In this document: positions 8,725 through 17,653 of the stretch, piece after piece
How positions within the stretch are numbered: the first letter of the stretch is position 1
Layout of the letters: each line of letters begins with the position of its first letter
Assembly: GCF_000718165.1 (NCBI RefSeq)
Contig: NZ_JOEY01000011.1
Span: forward strand, 124,001-188,000
Direction: 5' to 3'
DNA length: 64,000 nt
Origin: Streptomyces fulvoviolaceus
GTDB taxonomy: Bacteria > Actinomycetota > Actinomycetes > Streptomycetales > Streptomycetaceae
Notes under the pieces: generated by a model
Seen by the model: only the letters and a program-made list of their open reading frames with translations
What the model was told of the DNA's origin: nothing
The model's database searches: none
Program-made: the position numbers and the translations under genes

Positions 8725-9891
8725 TCACGGACGCCGCGTGTCGGCCGTCGTACTGTTTGGGCCGTGCAGGTCCGCGGCCCAGACGCGGCGGGCGTCGTAG
8801 TACACGGTGTACATGCGCTCGACGACCTGCCGCACGTCGTAATGGCGGCGGATGTGTGCCTGCGCCTCCTCGCCGAGTGCACCGCTGGTCGCCGGATCGG
8901 CCAGCAGGCGTGCCGCCGCGGCTGCGAGCGCACCCGGGTCCTCCAGCGGCACGACGGCGAACGGCACATGATGGGGCGGGAGGATTTCCCGCGCTCCCGG
9001 CACGTCGGTGACGACGACGGGGCGGGAGCAGGCCATGGCTTCCATGGGGGCGAGCGCCATTCCCGCCTCCCAGCGAGAGGCCAGAACCACGAGATCAGCC
9101 GCGAGATACCAGTCGCGAGGGTCGACGACGGCTCCGGCGAACCTGACGGTCGGGGATGCCCGTGCTGCCAGGACCGAACGGTCCGGCCCGCCCCCGACCA
9201 GGACCAGCCGCGCCTCCGGTATCCGGTCCTCGATCTCTGCCCAGGCGGCGAGGAGCACGTCCTGCCCCTTCTGACGGCAAAGACGCGCCACGCACACGGC
9301 CAGTGGTCCGGTGCCGGCGACGCCGAGCCGGTACCGCGCGGCTTCACGCGAAGAGGCTTCCGGTGGGTTGAACGAGTCGAGGTCCACCCCATTGCGTACG
9401 ACGGTGTACCGGGACCGGATGCCGGCGGCCACCCCGTGGGTACGCTCGCCCTCGCTGACGCACACCACCTGGTGCGCCCATCGCGCACCCACCCTCTCCC
9501 ACTGCACGGCGGCAGTCCGCAGGGCAGCGGACACGGCTTCGAACGACCAGGCATGCGGCTGATAGACGGTGGGAAGGCGCCCGCGTATCGCCAGGCGGCC
9601 TGCGAGGCCCGCCTTCGCACTGTGCAGGTGCACCACATCCGGACGCACCATGTCCACGATGCGCCGCACTCCGGCAACCTCGCGCGGGAGCGCCGGACCT
9701 GGAGAGCGCACGGCGTCCCACTGCATCACCTGGGCCCCGCGCTGCGCGGCTGTCCACAACAGTGTGCCGGCGATCGGACATGCCACGATCACCCGGTCGC
9801 CTTTCGCACACTGCCCGGCGGCCAGGTCCGTGACCACTCTGGCGACGCCTGCCTCGCTCGACTGCGCGATGTGCAGGATGACCCGCCTCAC
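8725..9891 (-). CDS. Glycosyltransferase family 4
   Basis: A 388-aa GT-B fold enzyme. The N-terminal domain has the GT4 opening (HIAQSSEAGVARVVTDLA, which places the acceptor loop) and DVVHLHSAKAGLAGR. The C-terminal domain has CVARLCRQKGQDVLL, LVLVGGGPD and the donor-binding stretch RWEAGMALAPMEAMA, where the Glu-x7-Glu acidic pair lies. The GTG start at 9891 overlaps the upstream ATP-grasp stop (GTGA). It is the last gene of the sugar transferase, ATP-grasp, GT4 set, so it probably adds a sugar after the lipid-linked first residue. Donor unknown. Confidence 0.87.
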   Translation of the reverse strand: MRRVILHIAQSSEAGVARVVTDLAAGQCAKGDRVIVACPIAGTLLWTAAQRGAQVMQWDAVRSPGPALPREVAGVRRIVDMVRPDVVHLHSAKAGLAGRLAIRGRLPTVYQPHAWSFEAVSAALRTAAVQWERVGARWAHQVVCVSEGERTHGVAAGIRSRYTVVRNGVDLDSFNPPEASSREAARYRLGVAGTGPLAVCVARLCRQKGQDVLLAAWAEIEDRIPEARLVLVGGGPDRSVLAARASPTVRFAGAVVDPRDWYLAADLVVLASRWEAGMALAPMEAMACSRPVVVTDVPGAREILPPHHVPFAVVPLEDPGALAAAAARLLADPATSGALGEEAQAHIRRHYDVRQVVERMYTVYYDARRVWAADLHGPNSTTADTRRP

Positions 9892-11186
9892 GGAGCTGCG
9901 CCCTTCTGCGGCAGGAGTGGACCTGCCGGAGCCGAGACGGTGTCGTGCGGCAGCGCACCCGCGGCCGGAACACCCTTGTCCGGACCGCCCACGGCGCGCA
10001 ACGGTTTCGTGAGTCGCCGTGCCACGGTGCCGCTGAAGCGCACCGCCTCGGCGACCGCGGGCACGGGATCGTCCCGGCACAGCCAGGCTCGTTCGAGGTT
10101 CCGCCGCGGCAGCGCCGCCGGGAGCCGGCGTTCGCGCCAAGCACTCACAGTCGCCGATACCGCATCCAGATTGCCCACGATGAAGCCCCGGCCGTGGATC
10201 TGTACCCCGTCCGGAACGTGCTGACCGGTCAGGTCCAGGTACAGAGCCCGGACCACATCCAGTCCCCGCGTGGTGCTGAAGAGGCGGAACTGCTGCCCGA
10301 ACCGAGGGTTGAAGTCCACCAGTTTGTAGCGGCCGTCGCGCCGGTCGAACCGCCAGTCGAGGTCGGCGATCCCGCAGTAGCCGATCGCACGGCACAGCTC
10401 GACGGCCAGCGTCGCGAGGGTGGTGTTGGGCCGGGCCCGCGCCCGGGTGGTGAGGCCTGTCTTCGGTGGCCAGGAGCGGAACTTGTGCCCCGTGAAGACG
10501 AGCCGGGGTATGCCTCGCGCGCTGCAGTAGAGGTGGGTGAACCATTCCTCGGCGAGTTCGAGAGGGATGTACTCCTGCACGATGACGGAGGGAGACTCGG
10601 CCGCCCCGCACCGGGCGAGCAACTCGGCCTCGTCGTGAACGACCGTGGTGTGCCCCATGGCGGAGTCGTTCAACTTGGTGAACGCCTCCCTGTCCTTCAG
10701 CACCACGGGAAAGCCCCATGCGCGGCTCACCGCGACCAGCTCGGCCCTGTTGACCGGCGATCGCGTGCGCGGGGTGGGCACCCCGTGCTCCTGGCAGATC
10801 CGGTGCAACCCCTCCTTGCTGGCCAGAGTGCGGGGCAGCGCGGGCGGCACGGGGGGCAGCACAAACCACTCGGCCAGGCGACCGGCGTTCTCCGCCAGCA
10901 GCACGGCGGCCTCGTCTCCCTCCGGCACCGCAACGGTGGGGCGCCCGATCTCCCGGCCGATCTGCAGGAGGGTCGAGACCAGTTCCGACGTGTCCTCCCT
11001 GCCGGTCGTCGGGCGGATGAAGCGGCCGGCAAGATGGCTTGAGAGGGCGGCCGGGGTGAAACGGTCCTCGACCATGGCGTACGCCGGGACCCCCATACGC
11101 CCCAGGGTGCGCACAACCCCGAGCCCCCCGTGGAGCTGGGGGAAACGCCCCACCTTGACGAGCAGTGCCGGTAGTTGGTCGCTCAT
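9888..11186 (-). CDS. ATP-grasp carboxylate-amine ligase-like protein
   Basis: A 432-aa cytoplasmic ATP-grasp protein. The start at 11186 follows AAGGAG. Visible parts are an N-terminal Rossmann-like region (FPQLHGGLGVVRTLGRMGV), the ATP-grasp lysines in SKEGLHRICQEHG and FPVVLKDREAF, IVQEYIPLELAEEW, and the Mg-binding C-terminal stretch LVDFNPRFGQQFRLF. ATP-grasp ligases in surface-polysaccharide loci can attach amino acids or other carboxylates to sugars or carriers, and a decorating role fits here, but the substrate is not evident. It is translationally coupled to the downstream GT4 (GTGA) and lies 51 bases after the sugar transferase. Confidence 0.75.
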   Translation of the reverse strand: MSDQLPALLVKVGRFPQLHGGLGVVRTLGRMGVPAYAMVEDRFTPAALSSHLAGRFIRPTTGREDTSELVSTLLQIGREIGRPTVAVPEGDEAAVLLAENAGRLAEWFVLPPVPPALPRTLASKEGLHRICQEHGVPTPRTRSPVNRAELVAVSRAWGFPVVLKDREAFTKLNDSAMGHTTVVHDEAELLARCGAAESPSVIVQEYIPLELAEEWFTHLYCSARGIPRLVFTGHKFRSWPPKTGLTTRARARPNTTLATLAVELCRAIGYCGIADLDWRFDRRDGRYKLVDFNPRFGQQFRLFSTTRGLDVVRALYLDLTGQHVPDGVQIHGRGFIVGNLDAVSATVSAWRERRLPAALPRRNLERAWLCRDDPVPAVAEAVRFSGTVARRLTKPLRAVGGPDKGVPAAGALPHDTVSAPAGPLLPQKGAAP

Positions 11187-11237
11187 GGGAACTCCTTCGG
11201 TGCGACCTTGTTGACTCGGTCCCGCCGATGACACGGG

Positions 11238-12635
11238 TCAGCATGCGCCGGTCCGGCGCACCACCGCGGACGGCGTCCGCAGCAGGATGGACAGGTCCAG
11301 GGCGGGCGACCAGTTCTCGACGTAGCTCACGTCGAGACGGTCCCGCTCATCGGCCGGCAGGCAGGAGCGGCCACTGACCTGCCACAACCCGCTCATACCC
11401 GGCTTCACCAGAAGCCGGTGACTCGCGTCCTCGCTCAGGGCGGTGACCTCGTCCTTCACCAGAGGCCTCGGGCCGACGAGGGACATATGGCCTGCCGCCA
11501 CGTTGAACAGCTGCGGCAGTTCGTCCAGTGAGGACGAGCGCAGGATCGACCCCGCTCTGGTGACGCGCGGGTCGTCGGCGATCTTGAAGAACCGGTCGCT
11601 GCCGTAGCGGTTGAGGTGGGCGAGTTCGGCCTTGCGCCGATCCGCACCACGGTGCATCGTCCGGAACTTCAGAAGAGTGAATTCACGGCTGTCACGCCCA
11701 ATACGGCGTTCCCGGAAGAACGCGGGTCCTGGGCTGTCGAGCCGTACCCATGCGGCGATGGCCACCATCAGCGGAGCCAGCAGCAGTATTCCCAGCACGG
11801 CCAGCAGACGGTCGGTCAGCTCTTTGGGGATGCGGGGCAGCGCGGAAATCCTGGGTGCGCGCAGCTGCAGCAGGGGCACTCCGGCGACCGGACGCACGGC
11901 CAGCCTCCTGGCCGTGACGTCGGCGAGGACCGGCGCGAGCATCAGGTCGACGCCCGCTGCCCGCAGCTCCCAGGACAGCTGTCGCAGTCTTTCGGCGCCC
12001 AGCTCGGGGCCCGGCAGCGCGATGACCGCGTCGCAGCCGCTCCGCCGTACCGCCTTGAGCAGGTCCACGGCACCGCCGTCGGGGGCTGCCGGGCCGGTGC
12101 GGCAGACGCCGACGATCTGCGGCCCGGGGGCGTGCCCTCTCCGCAGCGCCGCGATCAACTCGGCGGCGGACTCGGCGGGTCCGAGCACGAGCACCCGGTC
12201 GGCGTTCCGGCCCCGGCCGGTGCGCATCCTCGCCTGCCGGTACCGGCGCAGCCCGAGCGTTGCACCGGCGGCCAGCGGCAATGCGGTCAGCGCGTCGTGC
12301 AGCAGCTCGTCCCGCGGTGCGAACCACCATGCGGCGCCGGCCATGGCGGCCGCCAGGCAGGCCGCCCGCAGAATCCGGCGGAAGCGCTCCGCGTCGGCAT
12401 CCGGTCCGTACACCCGTTGTGAGGCCAGAGCGAGGAGCCACAGTGGGACGAACACGGCCGGGACGAACCAGCGATGGAAGAGCAGATACACCCCGCCCGC
12501 GGCGACGGCCGCGGCAAGCGTGTCGACGGCGAGCAGGCCCGGGACCGAAGAACCGCGGCGATGGCGCTTGCGCACCCCTCCCGTGGTCCTCGCCGGTCCG
12601 GTGCCGGTCGTTTCGTTGACGACTACGACGGCCAC
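11238..12635 (-). CDS. Undecaprenyl-phosphate sugar transferase (bacterial sugar transferase family)
   Basis: A 465-aa membrane protein predicted to move a sugar-1-phosphate from a nucleotide sugar onto undecaprenyl phosphate, the first step of lipid-linked polysaccharide assembly. The N-terminal ~130 residues contain several hydrophobic helices, a middle Rossmann-like region follows (~140-250), and the catalytic domain starts with a membrane helix near residue 270 (LLAVLGILLLAPLMV). Catalytic motifs are LLKFRTMHRGAD, SSLDELPQLFNV and SLVGPRPLV, as in WcaJ/ExoY-type enzymes. It heads a minus-strand set with ATP-grasp and GT4. Element site B lies 48 bases upstream. Confidence 0.9.
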   Translation of the reverse strand: MAVVVVNETTGTGPARTTGGVRKRHRRGSSVPGLLAVDTLAAAVAAGGVYLLFHRWFVPAVFVPLWLLALASQRVYGPDADAERFRRILRAACLAAAMAGAAWWFAPRDELLHDALTALPLAAGATLGLRRYRQARMRTGRGRNADRVLVLGPAESAAELIAALRRGHAPGPQIVGVCRTGPAAPDGGAVDLLKAVRRSGCDAVIALPGPELGAERLRQLSWELRAAGVDLMLAPVLADVTARRLAVRPVAGVPLLQLRAPRISALPRIPKELTDRLLAVLGILLLAPLMVAIAAWVRLDSPGPAFFRERRIGRDSREFTLLKFRTMHRGADRRKAELAHLNRYGSDRFFKIADDPRVTRAGSILRSSSLDELPQLFNVAAGHMSLVGPRPLVKDEVTALSEDASHRLLVKPGMSGLWQVSGRSCLPADERDRLDVSYVENWSPALDLSILLRTPSAVVRRTGAC

Positions 12636-12677
12636 GGCTCGCTACCTCACCTCTTGGCCAGTCTTGATTGTCATATC

Positions 12678-12707
12678 GCGTACGTTTACGATGTAAATAT
12701 ACATACG
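12678..12707 (-). promoter_or_regulatory. Polysaccharide-locus element, site B
   Basis: Core at 12684-12698. On the minus strand it reads ATTTACA-T-CGTAAAC, keeping the conserved right half site CGTAAAC with two symmetry mismatches in the left half. The flanks also match the other sites (TATGTA on the left). It lies 48 bases from the start of the sugar-transferase gene and faces it. The divergent FAD oxidoreductase begins 63 bases away on the other side and could share control. It is the most diverged of the five copies. Confidence 0.6.
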
Positions 12708-12761
12708 CCCGATATGGGCTCATAGTCAAGAACTCGCTCATGGGAAGGTCGTTCGGAAACC

Positions 12762-14003
12762 ATGAAGCCTCCAGGAGACGCCAAAGTCGCCGTGGTCGGA
12801 GCAGGCCCCTACGGGCTCTCCATCGCCGCCCACCTCCAGTCCCGCCAAGTGCCGTACCGGATCTTCGGGGAGCCGATGGAGGGCTGGCGCTCGCACATGC
12901 CCCGCGAGATGCACCTCAAGTCGTCCCCGTTCTCCTCGTCGATCTCCGCCCCCGCTCCGGGGCACGGGCTCGGGGAATTCCGAGCCCAGGAGGGACGCCA
13001 CCCGGGCCGCGAGCGGGAACCGGTGCCGCTGTCCGAATTCGTGCGCTACGGGCTCTGGTTTCAGCAGAACCGTGTCCCTGAGCTGGAACGGACCGCGGTA
13101 CGCCGCGTGGACCGCGGCCCCGACGACCGGTTCCGGGTCACACTGGACTCCGGGGAGGAGTTCACCGCGAGTGCCGTCGTTGTCGCCACGGGCGTCAGCC
13201 GCTTCGCGTACGTACCGCGCGAGTTGACCGGGCTGCAGGAAGACGGCCTCGTCTCCCACACGGCGGACCACACGGACCTGTCGGTGTTCGCCGGCCGGCG
13301 CGTCGTCGTGGTGGGAGGCGGCCAGTCGGCCTTGGAGACCTCTGCTCTGCTGAACGAGGCCGGAGCGGAGCCGGCGGTGCTCGCCCGCACCCGTCCGTCC
13401 TTCGGTCCTCCCCCGGAGACCGACCGGGCGGAGGACCGTTCGCTCCACGCCCGACTGCTGTGGCCGGAGGCCGTGATGGGCACCGGATGGCCGCTGGTGG
13501 TCTGCAGCCGCGGGCCCGGGGCCATCCGGCACATGCCGGCCCGCATCCGTGCCCACCTCCTGCACACGGTCCTGGGACCGTCCGGCGCATGGTGGCTCCG
13601 GGAGCGCGTGCAGGGCCGTGTCCCGGTGCTGTCCGGTCGTAGCCTCCATGCGGCGGCGCGTGAGAACGGCGGGGTGCGGCTGGAGGTGCGGGATCCCGGC
13701 GGAGACGTGGAGACCCTGTACGCCGACCATGTCATCGCGGGGACCGGATACCTGGTCGACATCGACAGGGTGGAGCTGCTGAGCCCACAGCTGCGCCGGG
13801 CGGTGCGCAAGAGCGCCGTCGATCCGCCTCAGCTGGCCGGTGCGCCGCAGCTGTCCGCCGATTTCCAGGCATCGGTGCCGGGCCTGTACTTCGCGGGGCT
13901 GGCTGCTGCTCCCACCTTCGGGCCGCTGCTGCGATTCGTGTGCGGCACGGGATTCGCCGCCAGTCGGATCAGCGCTTCGCTGGCAGCGGTCAACGCGGCA
14001 TAG
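12762..14003 (+). CDS. FAD/NAD(P)-dependent monooxygenase-like oxidoreductase
   Basis: A 413-aa flavoprotein with two nucleotide-binding motifs: VAVVGAGPYGLS (residues ~9-20, FAD) and VVVVGGGQSALE (~181-192, NADPH). The spacing, the VVVATGVSRF stretch and the conserved late IAGTGY resemble the flavin monooxygenase/ornithine-lysine hydroxylase superfamily. No signal peptide is seen. It sits inside the polysaccharide locus, divergent from the sugar transferase, but nothing in it points to a sugar substrate. It may oxidise a glycan precursor or be a passenger gene. A decayed TetR copy follows 3 bases later. Confidence 0.8.
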   Translation: MKPPGDAKVAVVGAGPYGLSIAAHLQSRQVPYRIFGEPMEGWRSHMPREMHLKSSPFSSSISAPAPGHGLGEFRAQEGRHPGREREPVPLSEFVRYGLWFQQNRVPELERTAVRRVDRGPDDRFRVTLDSGEEFTASAVVVATGVSRFAYVPRELTGLQEDGLVSHTADHTDLSVFAGRRVVVVGGGQSALETSALLNEAGAEPAVLARTRPSFGPPPETDRAEDRSLHARLLWPEAVMGTGWPLVVCSRGPGAIRHMPARIRAHLLHTVLGPSGAWWLRERVQGRVPVLSGRSLHAAARENGGVRLEVRDPGGDVETLYADHVIAGTGYLVDIDRVELLSPQLRRAVRKSAVDPPQLAGAPQLSADFQASVPGLYFAGLAAAPTFGPLLRFVCGTGFAASRISASLAAVNAA

Positions 14004-14006
14004 GAC

Positions 14007-14630
14007 ATGGGGAGCCCGTCACCGCGCTACGGGCGGCTGAGCCGGGAGCGGGTGCCGGCGGCCGCTCCCGAAGTGGTGGACCGCGCAGGCATGTCCGCAC
14101 CGAGCATGCGCAGGCTCGGCATCGAGCGAGCTTGAGGGGAGCCTGGAAGCCTCCGATTCCGGAGCGGGTGAAGAGGTCGGCGAGCCCGTTCCGTGGCGCG
14201 ACGCGCTGCACCGTATCGCCCAGGAGGCCCGCCGCGTCTCGGTGGCGCACCCCAGGTCGCGCCGCTGCTCGCCACGCGCATGCCGGCTGTGCCCCTGGCC
14301 CGGCGCCCGATGGCGGTGCTGCGGTTCTACGAGCGTCTCCTCGCGCTGTTAGACCGGGCAGGCATGGACGACCGCACCGCCGTGCTGTCCCTGCAGGCGG
14401 TCACCGCCTGGCTCCGCGGCTACCTCCTCGTCGAGCTACGGGCCATGGTGGACAACCGCGAGGAACCCGAACCCGCGCTCCGGCTCGGCCTGCGCCTCAT
14501 GCTCGCGCAGGACTCCCCCGGCTGCGTGCCATCGCGCCCGGTCTCGCCGAGCACGGAGGGCCGCGGCCGCAGGCCTGGACGTCCTGCTCGACCGGCTTGT
14601 CACGGGCACCTGGCAGCTGAGGTCCGGTCA
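14007..14630 (+). pseudogene. Decayed second copy of the TetR gene at 4716-5444
   Basis: From an ATG at 14007 the translation reads RYGRLSRERVPAAAPEVVDR and then MSAPSMRRLGIE before a TGA at 14133-14135. This parallels YGRLNRERVLAAALELVDRE and LSALSMRRLGAE of the intact TetR. The stretch covering the recognition helix is absent. Homology resumes in other frames: WRDALHRIAQEARRVSVAHP, then VAPLLATRMPAVPLARRP to about 14500, and GLDVLLDRLV near 14580. So the copy has a deletion in the DNA-binding domain and several frameshifts. A TTA codon, rare in streptomycetes, lies near 14348. It cannot make a functional repressor. Confidence 0.8.
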
Positions 14631-15500
14631 ATCGGACGTCGGCGTGGAGTGCACCGGCATGACACGGAAATCCCGGAAGAACAGCTCGGTGTTGTCCGCC
14701 CTCAGTCCTACTGCGCCCGGCCGGCGGAGCGGGCCAGGGGTGGGGTCCTGGCCCGTGAGGACTGTCTTCCCGTCGATGTCCAATCGGAGCAGCACTGATC
14801 CCGAGGGCAGGTTGACAGCGCTTGCCGTCACGTAGTGCCAGGTGCCGTAGGAGATGGCGCGTTTGCCCTCGGCCAGGGTCGCGTAGCCCCCGTTGTCCTC
14901 GTCCTCGTCCTCGGAGCCGAAGCCCGGAATCTTGCGTTTGATCACCACCACGCCGTCACGGCGGCGGAAGCTGATCCCGTACAGCTCCTCCGGGCTGTGG
15001 TAACGCAGCCAGACGTGGCCGCCGTCCCAGTCGCGGGCGGGGGTGCGCGGGGTGGTGACGGGCGGCTCCAGCCGGACCCACATACTCACCGTCGCCGGCC
15101 CGAAGTCGCGCCGGCGCGTGGCCAGACGGAAGACGGCCGAGTCGGTGTGACGGGCGGAGTCGGGGCCGGTGTCGCCGGCGTCGGGCACGCCCGTCCAGCC
15201 CGCGCCGTCCTTGGCGAAGAGGGAACCACTGGTGGTGATCCAGTCGGGGGAGAGCCTGGCGTGCGGGTTGCTCGGGTGGAGGAAGGCGAACGCGTTGGTG
15301 ACGAGGCCGTCCTTGGCGAAACTCGGCTCGAAGAGGACCGTCGGCTTCGGCGGTTCCTCCTCGTCCACCTTCATGAACAGGGCCGTACCGGTCCCGATGA
15401 CCGCTGCGGTGGCCAGCAGCAGGGCGTAGACGAGAGTCCGCCGGGGGAGCCTCCGGCGCTTGGACCGGAGGCTCCCCCGGCGCGTCGGTTCGTCGCTCAT
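14628..15500 (-). CDS. Membrane-anchored extracellular protein with lectin-like domain
   Basis: A 290-aa protein with a basic N-terminus and one membrane helix at residues ~23-43 (TLVYALLLATAAVIGTGTAL), then ~240 extracellular residues. The outer part looks like a concanavalin/LamG-type beta sandwich (FGPATVSMWVRLEPP; GGHVWLRYHSPEELYGISFR; a late LDIDGKTVLTG). Such domains often bind or act on polysaccharide; no hydrolase residues were identified. It is the last gene of the dehydrogenase-GT2-deacetylase operon and overlaps the deacetylase by ATGA, so it probably works on the same polymer outside the cell. Precise function unknown. Confidence 0.7.
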   Translation of the reverse strand: MSDEPTRRGSLRSKRRRLPRRTLVYALLLATAAVIGTGTALFMKVDEEEPPKPTVLFEPSFAKDGLVTNAFAFLHPSNPHARLSPDWITTSGSLFAKDGAGWTGVPDAGDTGPDSARHTDSAVFRLATRRRDFGPATVSMWVRLEPPVTTPRTPARDWDGGHVWLRYHSPEELYGISFRRRDGVVVIKRKIPGFGSEDEDEDNGGYATLAEGKRAISYGTWHYVTASAVNLPSGSVLLRLDIDGKTVLTGQDPTPGPLRRPGAVGLRADNTELFFRDFRVMPVHSTPTSD

Positions 15501-17653
15501 CCGCCCGCCACCGGTGCGACCTCGAGGTCGGCCAGGCGCGGCCAGAAGCTCCGGTTGGTGTCCCGGTACGCGGCGTAGGCCACGCCTCCGGTCTCGCCCC
15601 TGGCCGGCAGTGTCATCTGGACCTTGCCGTCCACACCGACCACCGTGGACCGGCCGGTCACCGTGACCGACACATCGTGCGAGTCGGCCGCCTTCAGATC
15701 GCGTGCGACGACCAGGCTCTGGCTGTCGGCGTTCCCGGAGAGCACCTCCAGTCGGCTGTGGGAGACCTGCACGCTGATCGTCTGCAAGCTGCCCACTTTG
15801 ACCAAAATCGCACCTTTCATCCTTGGATCGTATAGCTGGGAGATCGTGCCGCTCACCGTGTAGCCGGTCCAGTGCTGCGTCCGGGTGGGCTGATACGCCC
15901 CGTAGACGGACAGGGCGCTACGACCCAGCGGCGTGATCACACCTTCCTTGATCTCGAACGGCGCCCGCACCCCGGGGGTGCTCTCCCAGTACGCGTCGGG
16001 GATCAGCAGCGCCGATCCGGCCACGGTCTGCCGACTGTCGGCGGCCGCAGCGGTCTTCTTGGGCGGCGTGGAGAGGTGTAGCGCGCTGAAGGCCGGTGGC
16101 GCGACCCCCGGCCCGTCGCTGCCGACCCGGATGCCGAAGCCCCCGGTGAGGCCCTCGGCGGTGATGCCCTTGGCGGTCCAGCTGAGCTCGGTGCTGCCGT
16201 CCACCCGGGCCGTGGTGGTGGCGCCGTGCACGGTGACGCTCAGGGTGTGCGAACTCTTCGGCACCAGCTTGCGGACGACCGCCTGGTGTCCGCCGTGTTG
16301 CAGTCTGGCCGTGCCCTGGCCGACGTGGATCACGACCGGGTCCCTGCTGCGGTTGCGTACCGAGACGGCGGCCTGGTTGGTCCTCTCCCCGAGCCCGGTG
16401 ATGGTGGCGTCCACCCGGTAGCCGGTCCAGTCCACGCTCCCGAGAACGCGATAGTCCGCGGCGGCGTATCGCTGGTCCTTGCCGGGGAAGGGCTTGTGCT
16501 CGGTGAAGACGTCGATGCCACGCTGGTCGCTGCCGTCCGTACGCGTCCACAGCGCGGGTTCGTTCAGGGGGTCGGAGGCGACGGGGGGTGCCTGGGTCCA
16601 CTGGGCGACCTTGGAGAGCAGCTCGTCGGCGGTGGTCGTGTTGAGCACCTCGAGTCGCTGGATCGTGCGCTCCGCCGCGGCGCGGCGGCTGGCGGCGAAC
16701 GGCGGCCTCAGCGGGTCGGGGGACTCGTTGGCCATCGTGGCCGCGTAGTTCTTGTACAGCAGCTCCTGCAGGGTCTGGCCCGGAGGCAGGTTGCCGTGTT
16801 CCGTGGCCTCTCCGAAGGGGTAGGCGAAGAGCTGGGGCTTCGGCAGGTCGTGGCTCTTGAACGCGTCGAGGTTCGACGTGATGTCGGCGGTCACTCGTGC
16901 CTGGTATTCCGACCGGGTCTCCAGGCGGTTCCGGTCCCGCAGCCACAGGCGGTGGGAGAGGGCGGAGTCGCGGTGTCCGGCGGTGTCCGTCTGCTCACGC
17001 CAGTGCAAGTCGTGGGTGTGGGCCTGGAAGTCCCACCGACCGGAGCCGGCCATCCGCCCTACCTCCCGCCAGGAGAGGTAGTAGGGGCGGTCGTCCACCC
17101 GGGCGGTGATCAGGAAGACGGTGCCGTGCATGCCATGGCGAGCCAGGATGCGGTCGGCGTTGACCCACAGGCCCTTCGGCCCGTCGTCGAAGGTGATGAA
17201 GACCGACCTCGGCGGGGCGGGGCCGCCTTTGAGGTAGTTGACGAACTCTTCGTTGGTCAGGCTGCGGTATCCCGCCTGCTTGAGAGCGGCCATCTGGGCA
17301 TCGAAGGCGGCGGGGGTGACCACGTACTCGCTGGGGTTGTCGGTATTGATGTCGTGGTACGTCAGCACGACGGGGGCCGTGGCTGCAGGCAGCCCCTTGG
17401 TCATCCGCTCCGCTGCCGCGGCGGTGGTGGCGTCGACGCGGGTCACGGGCGGGTCGCTCTGCCTGCTCATGTACTTCTGGTCGAGGTAGTACTGCGCGGC
17501 CACGTAGAACGGCACCAGGAGTACGCACACGGAGAGCAGGATCAGTCCGGTGCGGACCCACCAGTGGGTGAGGAGGCGGACGCCTCGCCGTGTCCGGCCC
17601 CGGAGGCCGTCGGGCCGGGGTTTCACCTTCGACAGGGGCTCGGTCGCGGTCAC
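15497..17653 (-). CDS. Membrane-anchored polysaccharide deacetylase with C-terminal lectin-like domains
   Basis: A 718-aa protein. One membrane helix lies at residues ~32-54, then a NodB/CE4 domain (~95-330) with VVLTYHDIN, ITFDDGPKGLW (catalytic Asp pair), WDFQAHTHDLHW (metal His pair) and LFAYPFGEATE. Residues ~390-550 and ~560-715 look like two related beta-sandwich domains (each ends with a ...VDG.. strand pattern such as TARVDGSTELSW and VVGVDGKVQMTL). The NodB part resembles PgaB/IcaB-type deacetylases that act on poly-GlcNAc outside the membrane. The GTG start at 17653 overlaps the upstream small membrane gene (GTGA). Deacetylation of the GT2 product is the likely role. Confidence 0.85.
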   Translation of the reverse strand: MTATEPLSKVKPRPDGLRGRTRRGVRLLTHWWVRTGLILLSVCVLLVPFYVAAQYYLDQKYMSRQSDPPVTRVDATTAAAAERMTKGLPAATAPVVLTYHDINTDNPSEYVVTPAAFDAQMAALKQAGYRSLTNEEFVNYLKGGPAPPRSVFITFDDGPKGLWVNADRILARHGMHGTVFLITARVDDRPYYLSWREVGRMAGSGRWDFQAHTHDLHWREQTDTAGHRDSALSHRLWLRDRNRLETRSEYQARVTADITSNLDAFKSHDLPKPQLFAYPFGEATEHGNLPPGQTLQELLYKNYAATMANESPDPLRPPFAASRRAAAERTIQRLEVLNTTTADELLSKVAQWTQAPPVASDPLNEPALWTRTDGSDQRGIDVFTEHKPFPGKDQRYAAADYRVLGSVDWTGYRVDATITGLGERTNQAAVSVRNRSRDPVVIHVGQGTARLQHGGHQAVVRKLVPKSSHTLSVTVHGATTTARVDGSTELSWTAKGITAEGLTGGFGIRVGSDGPGVAPPAFSALHLSTPPKKTAAAADSRQTVAGSALLIPDAYWESTPGVRAPFEIKEGVITPLGRSALSVYGAYQPTRTQHWTGYTVSGTISQLYDPRMKGAILVKVGSLQTISVQVSHSRLEVLSGNADSQSLVVARDLKAADSHDVSVTVTGRSTVVGVDGKVQMTLPARGETGGVAYAAYRDTNRSFWPRLADLEVAPVAGG

